A DNA stretch of 9,937 bases from an uncultured Oscillibacter sp. Lineage in GTDB: Bacteria; Bacillota; Clostridia; Oscillospirales; Oscillospiraceae. Position 1 is the first letter of the stretch, and every line of letters starts with the position of its first letter. Below are positions 5,439 through 9,937 of the stretch, piece by piece. The notes under the pieces are model-generated. The model did no database searches, was not told where the DNA came from, and worked only from the letters and a program-made list of their open reading frames with translations. The stretch is from NCBI RefSeq assembly GCF_910584465.1, contig NZ_CAJUBK010000057.1, positions 4,200 to 14,136 of the forward strand. The letters are read 5' to 3'. Position numbers and translations under genes: made by a program.

Positions 5439-6794
5439 ATGCAAGGAACCAAAACGATCCAAATCGATTTCAGCAGCCGGGACCTGCGGCGGCTGGTCGT
5501 CCCTTTAGTCATCGAACAGCTTCTGGCCATCACCGTGGGCCTGCTGGACTCCGTCATGGTGTCGCAGGTAGGCGAGGCGGCGATCTCCGCCGTGTCCCTG
5601 GTGGACACGGTGAACGTCCTCCTGGTGAACACCTTCGCCGCCCTGGCGACCGGCGGCGCGGCCATCGCCGGGCAGTACCTGGGCCGGCAGGAGCGGGACA
5701 AGGCCGGGCACTCCGGCGGGCAGCTCCTGCTGTTCATGATCGAGGCGTCCCTGCTCATCATGCTCTTGTTCTACCTGGGGAAGGGCTTCGTCCTGGGCGT
5801 GGTCTTCGGCCGGGTGGATCCGGACGTGGCGGCCTACGCCGATACCTATTATATGATCGTGGAAGCCTCCACTCCCTTCCTGGCCGTCTACAGCGCCGGA
5901 GCGGCCCTCTTCCGGGTGATGGGCAACTCCAAGATCTCCATGTGGGTGTCCCTGGTGATGAACATCATCAACGGCGCGGGCAACGCCCTGCTGATCTTCG
6001 GCTTCCGCATGGGCGTGGAGGGCGTGGCCATCCCCACGCTGGTCTCCCGGATCTTCGCCGCCGCGGCCATGCTGATCCTGCTCCGGAGGCCCGGCCTGCC
6101 CCTCCGGGTGGAGGGGCTCAGCCTCCGGCACGACCGGTACATCGTCCGGAACATCCTCCGCTTCGGCGTGACCAACGGCCTGGAGAGCAGCATGTTCCAG
6201 CTGGGCAAGATCCTGCTCCTGTCCACCGTCTCCGTGCTGGGCACGGCTTCCGTGGCGGCCAACGCCATCGGCAACACCTTCGCCACCTTCCAGTGCATCG
6301 CGGGCAACGCCCTGGGCCTGGGCATCGTGACGGTGGTGTCCCAGTGCGTGGGGGCCGGGAGCTATGAGAAGGCCCGCTTTTACACGAACAAGCTGGTCAA
6401 GACGGCCTACCTCTGCATGGGCGTGTCCATCGTGCTGGTCTACTTCTCCCTGCCCTTCTTCCTCCGGCTGTACAACGTCTCGGCGGAGGCGGAGCGCTAT
6501 GCCCGCCAGGTCATCTGGATGCACGGCTTCTTCGGCATGCTGATCTGGCCGCTGTCCTTCACGCTGCCCCAGGCCCTCCGGGCCGCCGGGGACACCCGGT
6601 TCACCATGGTGGTCTCCTCGGTCTCCATGTGGACCATGCGGGTGGGCTTCGGCATCCTGCTGGGCCGGTATCTGGGCTTCGGCGTGGTGGGCATCTGGAT
6701 GGCGATGTTCGTGGATTGGTGCCTGCGGATCGCCCTCTTCCTCCCCCGCTACCTGGGGCACCGCTGGGAGACGATGGCCCTGGACCGGGGCTGA
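5439..6794 (+). CDS. MATE-family multidrug/toxic compound efflux transporter
   Basis: An integral inner-membrane exporter of 451 residues, driven by Na+ or H+ in this family. About 12 hydrophobic segments are visible (roughly 17-38, 51-80 possibly split, 94-115, 132-152, 165-188, 193-215, 236-260, 270-302, 315-340, 355-378, 388-408, 412-437). The two halves carry the repeated MATE signatures: PLVIEQLL...DSVMVS (22-42), AALFRVMGNSK (155-165), QALRAAGDTRFTM (378-390), and a Gly-rich EAAISAVSLVDT start of the second segment. The ATG at 5439 is chosen because GGAGA lies 8 bases upstream and the family N-terminus begins there. A GTG at 5328 would add 37 Arg/Gly/Pro-rich residues encoded by hairpins. 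The substrate is unknown. Its position behind an AraC-type regulator suggests inducible export. Confidence 0.93.
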   Translation: MQGTKTIQIDFSSRDLRRLVVPLVIEQLLAITVGLLDSVMVSQVGEAAISAVSLVDTVNVLLVNTFAALATGGAAIAGQYLGRQERDKAGHSGGQLLLFMIEASLLIMLLFYLGKGFVLGVVFGRVDPDVAAYADTYYMIVEASTPFLAVYSAGAALFRVMGNSKISMWVSLVMNIINGAGNALLIFGFRMGVEGVAIPTLVSRIFAAAAMLILLRRPGLPLRVEGLSLRHDRYIVRNILRFGVTNGLESSMFQLGKILLLSTVSVLGTASVAANAIGNTFATFQCIAGNALGLGIVTVVSQCVGAGSYEKARFYTNKLVKTAYLCMGVSIVLVYFSLPFFLRLYNVSAEAERYARQVIWMHGFFGMLIWPLSFTLPQALRAAGDTRFTMVVSSVSMWTMRVGFGILLGRYLGFGVVGIWMAMFVDWCLRIALFLPRYLGHRWETMALDRG

Positions 6795-6800
6795 TAAAGA

Positions 6801-6825
6801 CGGACGGGGCCCGGGGCCCCGTCCG
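6801..6825. terminator. Hairpin 6 bases after the MATE stop codon
   Basis: Arms 6801-6811 and 6815-6825 are perfect 11-bp complements around a 3-base loop. Pure GC except for one pair. No T-run follows on the + strand, so it is terminator-like but not canonical. Confidence 0.55.
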
Positions 6826-6833
6826 GCCGGCCG

Positions 6834-6866
6834 AAAACGGGAGGGGCCCTTCCCGGGTCCCTCCCG
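6834..6866 (-). terminator. Hairpin with T4 tail on the minus strand
   Basis: Arms 6838-6849 and 6855-6866 pair over 12 bp (one G-U) around TTCCC. Reading leftward the stem is followed by TTTT (complement of 6837-6834), which fits an intrinsic terminator for transcripts coming from the dehydrogenase operon. It lies about 260 bases beyond that operon's stop. Confidence 0.45.
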
Positions 6867-6903
6867 CGGTGCGCTCCCTCCCTATCGACGCAGTCCCCGA
6901 TAC

Positions 6904-6942
6904 TTTTTCGACCTTTCGATCGGCCCCTCCGGGGGCCGATCG
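6904..6942. repeat. Repeat module copy 1: TTTTTCGAC plus GC hairpin
   Basis: TTTTTCGAC (6904-6912) is followed by an 11-bp perfect hairpin (6917-6927/6932-6942, loop TCCG) containing CGGCCCC at 6921. Copy 2 at 7078 has the same nonamer and CGGCCCC at the identical 17-base offset. Confidence 0.45.
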
Positions 6943-6969
6943 GGCTGTCAAAAAAGTCTTGTGACAGCC
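6943..6969. repeat. 8-bp inverted repeat with A-rich loop
   Basis: GGCTGTCA (6943-6950) and TGACAGCC (6962-6969) are perfect complements around an 11-base loop beginning AAAAA. It abuts the hairpin of repeat copy 1 directly. Its purpose is unknown. Confidence 0.4.
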
Positions 6970-6978
6970 TGAGCAAAT

Positions 6979-6996
6979 TTTCAGAACGTTCTGAAA
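6979..6996. promoter_or_regulatory. 18-bp perfect palindrome, operator-like
   Basis: TTTCAGAACGTTCTGAAA reads identically on both strands with no central spacer. The absence of a loop argues against an RNA terminator and suggests a dimeric protein-binding site. The nearest coding sequences only end here, so no regulated gene is obvious. Confidence 0.35.
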
Positions 6997-7012
6997 GCTT
7001 ATGATCCGAATG

Positions 7013-7043
7013 GTGCGGGAGACCCGGAAAGGGTCTCCCGCAC
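7013..7043. terminator. 13-bp hairpin in convergent spacer
   Basis: Arms 7013-7025 and 7031-7043 are perfect 13-bp complements around GGAAA. No T-run on either side. Could be a bidirectional terminator-like structure. Confidence 0.45.
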
Positions 7044-7077
7044 ATGGCCTCCCTTCCCGTTGGATCGGCTCTCCTCT

Positions 7078-7117
7078 TTTTTCGACAAGCTGAGCGGCCC
7101 CCGAAGGGGGCCGCTCA
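7078..7117. repeat. Repeat module copy 2, hairpin at the end of the dehydrogenase gene
   Basis: TTTTTCGAC (7078-7086) is followed by a perfect 12-bp hairpin (7091-7102/7106-7117). The hairpin begins 9 bases after the stop codon of the minus-strand dehydrogenase. Reading leftward no T-run follows (the minus strand is A-rich there). It is the partner of the module at 6904. Confidence 0.5.
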
Positions 7118-7126
7118 CTCGTATAC

Positions 7127-8098
7127 TCAATAGCCTCTTGTCCGGTCCACCAGACCGTTCAGCCGCCGCCCCGCGGCGTAGTTCCGAAGGTCCTCGCAGA
7201 ACATCTCCACGTTCCGGTCGCAGGTGTAGCCCAGGGTCATGTTGCCGGAGACGTGGGGCGTGAGGATGAGGTTTTTCGCGCTCCAGAGGGGGTGGTCCTC
7301 CGGCAGGGGCTCCGGATCCATCACGTCCAGCGCCGCGCCGCCGAGACGGCCGCTGTCCAGCGCGTCGATCAGCGCCTCCTGGTCGATGGCGGTGCCCCGG
7401 CCCACGTTGACGACATAGGCGCCCTGCGGCAGGAGGGCCAGCCGCCCCCGGTCCAGGATGTGGAACGTCTCCGCCGTGCCGGGGAGGGACATGATCAGGT
7501 TCCGGGTCCGGGGCAGGACCTCGTCCAGGGCGGAGACGGGCAGGACCTCGTCATAGACGTCCTCCCGGGCCTCCCCGCTGCGGCTGAGGCCCACGATCCG
7601 GGCGGCCCCCATGCCCCGCAGGCGCTGCGCCACATGGGAGCCGATGTCGCCCGTCCCCAGGAGGGTGAACGTGTTGTCCCGGATGGAACGGATGGAGAGC
7701 TGGTTGCTCCAGCTCCGAGCCCGGACCACTTCCTCATACTCCGGCATCCGCCGCAGGAGCATCAGCACCACCATGACGACATGCTCGGCGATGGTGACCC
7801 CGTAGCAGTTGGAGTTGCTCAGCATACACGCGGGACTGGGGAACAGAGACTCGTCCCGGCAGTAGGGATCCACCCCGGCGTAAGAGCAGCAATACCACTT
7901 CAAGGAGGCGGGGGCGGCCCGGAGCAGGTCGATGGAATGGGCGTAGAGGATCTCGCAGTCCTGGAGGCACGCCTTGGCCTCCTCGAACTGCTCCAGGGGG
8001 AAGAAATGAGGGACGAAGCCCACGGCCTCCGCGGTCTGGCGGATCTGCCGGCAGTGGGCCTGGGTCAGGAACTCCTGATAGATGCAGATATGCTTCAT
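7127..8098 (-). CDS. D-isomer-specific 2-hydroxyacid dehydrogenase
   Basis: Oxidises D-2-hydroxyacids or reduces 2-oxoacids with a nicotinamide cofactor in the cytoplasm. The 323-residue chain has the usual two-domain layout. The Rossmann domain (about 100-285) carries GTGDIG (148-153). The catalytic triad is Arg234 (NVGRG), Glu263 (DPEP) and His282 (TPHVSG). After the second Rossmann strand the sequence is G170-L-S-R-S rather than a chain ending in Asp, which favours NADP(H) over NAD(H), as in the GhrA glyoxylate/hydroxypyruvate reductases; this is inference. The ATG at 8098 overlaps the stop of the upstream FAD enzyme by ATGA and has AAGGAGG ten bases upstream, so it is probably translated from the same mRNA. 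The exact substrate (glyoxylate, hydroxypyruvate, phosphoglycerate or other) is unresolved. Confidence 0.92.
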   Translation of the reverse strand: MKHICIYQEFLTQAHCRQIRQTAEAVGFVPHFFPLEQFEEAKACLQDCEILYAHSIDLLRAAPASLKWYCCSYAGVDPYCRDESLFPSPACMLSNSNCYGVTIAEHVVMVVLMLLRRMPEYEEVVRARSWSNQLSIRSIRDNTFTLLGTGDIGSHVAQRLRGMGAARIVGLSRSGEAREDVYDEVLPVSALDEVLPRTRNLIMSLPGTAETFHILDRGRLALLPQGAYVVNVGRGTAIDQEALIDALDSGRLGGAALDVMDPEPLPEDHPLWSAKNLILTPHVSGNMTLGYTCDRNVEMFCEDLRNYAAGRRLNGLVDRTRGY

Positions 8099-9708
8099 GG
8101 CTGAAGGGCCTCCTTATCTCGATCTCGATTTGCCAGCAGGGCTTCCGCGCACCGCATCCCGTCGGCGGCGGCGGAGAGGATGCCCCCGGCATGGCCCGCC
8201 CCCTCGCCGCAGGGGTACAGCCCCCGGAGGGCGGACTGGCAGTCCGGTCCCCGGAGGATCCGGACGGGCGAGGAGCTGCGGCTCTCCACGGCGGTGAGCA
8301 CCGCGTCGGGGGCGTCGTACCCCCGGAGCTTCCGGCCCAGGATGGGCAGGGCCTCCTCCAGGGCCTCCGCGACGAAGGGCGGCAGGCATCCGTGGAGGTC
8401 CGTCCAGGTCACGCCGGGGCGGTAGCTGGGCAGGACCTTCCCCGGCCCGGCGGAAGGACGGCGGGCCAGGAAATCCTCTACCCGCTGGGCGGGGGCGCGG
8501 TAGCCGCCGCCCCCCAGGGCGTAGGCCCGGTCCTCCAGCCGACGCTGGAACGCCACCCCCGCCAGGGGACCCGGCCCGCCGAAGTCCTCCGGCGTGACGT
8601 TCACCAGCAGGGCGCCGTTGATGTTCTCCCGGTCCCGGGCGAACCGGCTCATGCCGTTGGTCACCACCCGCTCCGCCTCGGACGCGGCGGCCACCACCTC
8701 CCCGCCGGGGCAGACGCAGAAGGAGAACACGCCCCGCCCGCCGGGCAGATGGCAGGAGAGCTTGTAGGTGGACGCGGGCAGGCCGGGATGCCCGGCATAC
8801 CGGCGGTATTGGGCGGCGTCGCAGTCCTCCTGGCGGTGTTCGATGCGCACGCCCACGGCGAAGGGCTTGGCCTCCATGGGGACGCCCCGGTCATGGAGCA
8901 GATGGAAGGTGTCCCGGGCGGAGTGACCGGGGCAGAGGATCAGCTCCCGGCAGGGGAGGTCCGCCTCTCCCGCCGGCCCCGCGGTCCCTATGCCCGTCAG
9001 GGCCCCGTCCTCGATCCGAAGGTCCGTCAGACGGGTCCGGAAGCGGATGTCCGCCCCCAGGTCCAGCAGCTCCCGGCGGAGGGCCCGCAGCACGATGTGG
9101 AGGAAGTCCGTGCCCACGTGGGGCTTGGCGTCGATGAGGATGTCCGGCGGCGCACCGCAGGCGGCCAGCCGCTCCAGGATGAAGCGGTGGCGGAGGTCCT
9201 TCGTGCCGGTGTTCAGCTTGCCGTCGGAGAAGGCTCCCGCGCCGCCCTCGCCGAACTGGACGTTGGACTCCAGGTCCAAAGCCCCGGAGGACCAGAAGCG
9301 CTCCACGTCCGCCTGCCGCTCCTCCACGGGACGGCCCCGCTCCAGGAGGATGGGCCGCTGGCCCGCGTGGGCCAGGACCAGGGCGGCGAAGAGCCCCGCC
9401 GGTCCCGCCCCCACGACCACCGGCGGGAGCTCCGGCGGCGGCAGGGGCCCCGGCAGGCGGTAGGACGGTCCCGGGATGAGACGGCTGACGCGTTTGCGGC
9501 CGCAGCGGCGGAGGACGAGGGCCTCGCCCTCCACCTCTGCCGCCAGGGTGTAGGTCAAAGCCACGCCGTCCCTGGCGTCCACGCTCCGGCGGAGGATCTG
9601 GAGGGAGCGGAGGTCCGTCTCCCGGACGCGGAGCAGCTTAGCGGCTTGGGCGCGGAGGTCCGCCTCCCCGCCGCCGGGCGGGAGCCGGATGCCCTCGAGC
9701 TTCAACAT
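8095..9708 (-). CDS. FAD-dependent dehydrogenase, COG2509-like
   Basis: A 537-residue flavoprotein with an N-terminal region of about 90 residues, then the FAD-binding Rossmann motif VVVGAGPAG (97-105) ending in the ribose-binding Glu123 (LLERG). The family signature FGEGGAGAFSDGKLNTG is at 152-168. A second FAD/substrate-contact motif, CGEGAGHAGGILSAAADG, is near 500-517. The layout and length match the uncharacterised FAD-dependent dehydrogenase family COG2509, whose substrates are not known to me. There is no signal peptide or membrane segment, so it is probably cytoplasmic. The ATG at 9708 follows AAAGGAGA at suitable spacing; an upstream ATG at 9753 would lie in the promoter region. It is the first gene of a two-gene operon and overlaps the D-2-hydroxyacid dehydrogenase start, hinting at a shared redox pathway. 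Confidence 0.9.
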   Translation of the reverse strand: MLKLEGIRLPPGGGEADLRAQAAKLLRVRETDLRSLQILRRSVDARDGVALTYTLAAEVEGEALVLRRCGRKRVSRLIPGPSYRLPGPLPPPELPPVVVGAGPAGLFAALVLAHAGQRPILLERGRPVEERQADVERFWSSGALDLESNVQFGEGGAGAFSDGKLNTGTKDLRHRFILERLAACGAPPDILIDAKPHVGTDFLHIVLRALRRELLDLGADIRFRTRLTDLRIEDGALTGIGTAGPAGEADLPCRELILCPGHSARDTFHLLHDRGVPMEAKPFAVGVRIEHRQEDCDAAQYRRYAGHPGLPASTYKLSCHLPGGRGVFSFCVCPGGEVVAAASEAERVVTNGMSRFARDRENINGALLVNVTPEDFGGPGPLAGVAFQRRLEDRAYALGGGGYRAPAQRVEDFLARRPSAGPGKVLPSYRPGVTWTDLHGCLPPFVAEALEEALPILGRKLRGYDAPDAVLTAVESRSSSPVRILRGPDCQSALRGLYPCGEGAGHAGGILSAAADGMRCAEALLANRDRDKEALQP

Positions 9709-9743
9709 GGGCGGTCTCCTTTCGTGAGATGAGAGATATCCCC

Positions 9744-9752
9744 AGTATACCA
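9744..9752 (-). promoter_or_regulatory. Extended -10 promoter of the FAD dehydrogenase operon
   Basis: On the minus strand TGGTATACT gives an extended -10 (TGn plus a hexamer one mismatch from TATAAT). Transcription would start near 9737, about 29 bases before the ATG at 9708. The -35 position (TTCCAT, 17 bases upstream) is poor. It is arranged back-to-back with the tRNA promoter. Confidence 0.55.
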
Positions 9753-9790
9753 TACTCCCGAGCGGGATGGAACGTGTGGTCCGCGGTTTT

Positions 9791-9828
9791 CTTGAAAAAG
9801 AAATTTGGAAAAAATTTTGGATACCCTC
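9791..9828 (+). promoter_or_regulatory. A/T-tract upstream element of the tRNA promoter
   Basis: Successive A and T tracts (GAAAAAG, AAATTT, AAAAAATTTT) lie directly upstream of the -35 box, at about -40 to -75, in an otherwise GC-rich genome. They resemble an UP element, which contacts the RNA polymerase alpha C-terminal domain at strong stable-RNA promoters. The interpretation is inference from position and composition. Confidence 0.45.
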
Positions 9829-9856
9829 TTGACAAGACGGCGTTTTTTAGTATAAT
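9829..9856 (+). promoter_or_regulatory. Consensus sigma-A promoter of the tRNA gene
   Basis: Perfect TTGACA (9829-9834) and perfect TATAAT (9851-9856) are separated by 16 bases. Transcription would begin near 9863, giving a 5' leader of about 25 bases for RNase P to remove. It is the strongest promoter by motif in the window. Confidence 0.88.
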
Positions 9857-9887
9857 GATAGCTGTTCAACAGCGTCAAGCGTGATAC

Positions 9888-9937
9888 AGCGGGTTTGTGT
9901 AAAGGTAGCACAGCAGACTCTGACTCTGTATGTGAGG
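9888..9937 (+). tRNA. tRNA-Gln(CUG), 3' part outside the window
   Basis: The sequence folds as a tRNA from the acceptor strand AGCGGGT (9888-9894). The D-arm is GTGT/GCAC (9897-9900, 9908-9911) with loop AAAGGTA carrying the conserved GG. The anticodon arm is GCAGA/TCTGT (9913-9917, 9925-9929) with the 7-base loop CTCTGAC. The anticodon at 9920-9922 is CTG, which reads CAG codons for glutamine. U33 and a purine at 37 are in place. The T-arm, the 3' acceptor strand and any CCA are cut off. The first base is A, whereas bacterial tRNA-Gln usually starts with U paired to A72; the pairing cannot be checked here. Confidence 0.82.

Larger units (their letters stand above)
6795..7126. other. Convergent intergenic region dense in inverted repeats, no gene seen
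   Basis: This 332-bp spacer lies between the ends of the MATE gene (+) and the hydroxyacid dehydrogenase gene (-). I find no open frame with a ribosome site or protein-like composition. It contains six hairpins and one loopless 18-bp palindrome, listed separately, covering about half of its length. It may hold back-to-back terminators, a small RNA or remnants of a short intergenic repeat family. Confidence 0.6.

Noticed and set aside
6979..6996. Gram-positive SOS (LexA) box
   Set aside because: The site has GAAC and GTTC directly adjacent, whereas the LexA box needs four bases between its half-sites.
1..9937. Mobile element, CRISPR array, phage or defence island
   Set aside because: No transposase, integrase, regular spaced repeats, toxin-antitoxin pair or nuclease genes are seen. 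The genes are housekeeping and metabolic in character.

Overview
This is a GC-rich window (roughly two thirds G+C by eye) from what looks like a high-GC Clostridia bacterium, most likely an Oscillospiraceae/Flavonifractor-type gut anaerobe. The evidence is strong AGGAGG-type ribosome binding sites, sigma-A-like promoters (a consensus TTGACA/TATAAT before a tRNA gene, plus extended -10 boxes), a Firmicutes-style thymidylate synthase and clostridial-style dihydrofolate reductases. The taxonomic placement is inference; no marker gene proves it.

Layout. Positions 1-36 are probably the last codons of a + strand gene that begins outside the window, followed by a perfect hairpin shared with the end of recG. 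A minus-strand block follows (78-4107): thyA, two tandem dihydrofolate reductase genes (called A and B here), and then recG in its own transcription unit. The recG promoter is embedded in the terminator that ends the thyA-folA-folA operon. From 4108 to 4482 a GC-rich structured region separates the divergent thyA operon from a + strand AraC-family regulator (4483-5331) and a MATE-family efflux transporter (5439-6794). The 332 bp from 6795 to 7126, between convergent genes, hold no credible gene but are packed with perfect inverted repeats. A minus-strand two-gene operon follows (7127-9708): a COG2509-type FAD-dependent dehydrogenase whose stop overlaps the start of a D-2-hydroxyacid dehydrogenase. 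The window ends in the first two thirds of a tRNA-Gln(CUG) gene on the + strand with a near-ideal promoter.

How the genes work together. ThyA converts dUMP to dTMP and releases dihydrofolate, which the co-transcribed DHFR regenerates, so thyA-folA is a closed functional cycle. The unusual point is a second, ungapped, about 64 % identical DHFR copy whose NADPH-phosphate-binding loop has diverged. RecG handles stalled forks and recombination intermediates and is only a neighbour. The AraC regulator and MATE pump probably form a regulator-exporter pair. The FAD enzyme and the D-2-hydroxyacid dehydrogenase are translationally coupled, so their reactions may be linked, but the substrates cannot be read from sequence.

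I see no mobile element, CRISPR array, phage gene or defence system. The parts most worth a second look are the duplicated DHFR, the recG promoter within a terminator, the inverted-repeat-dense region at 6795-7126, and a habit of placing perfect hairpins without a U-tract a few bases after stop codons.
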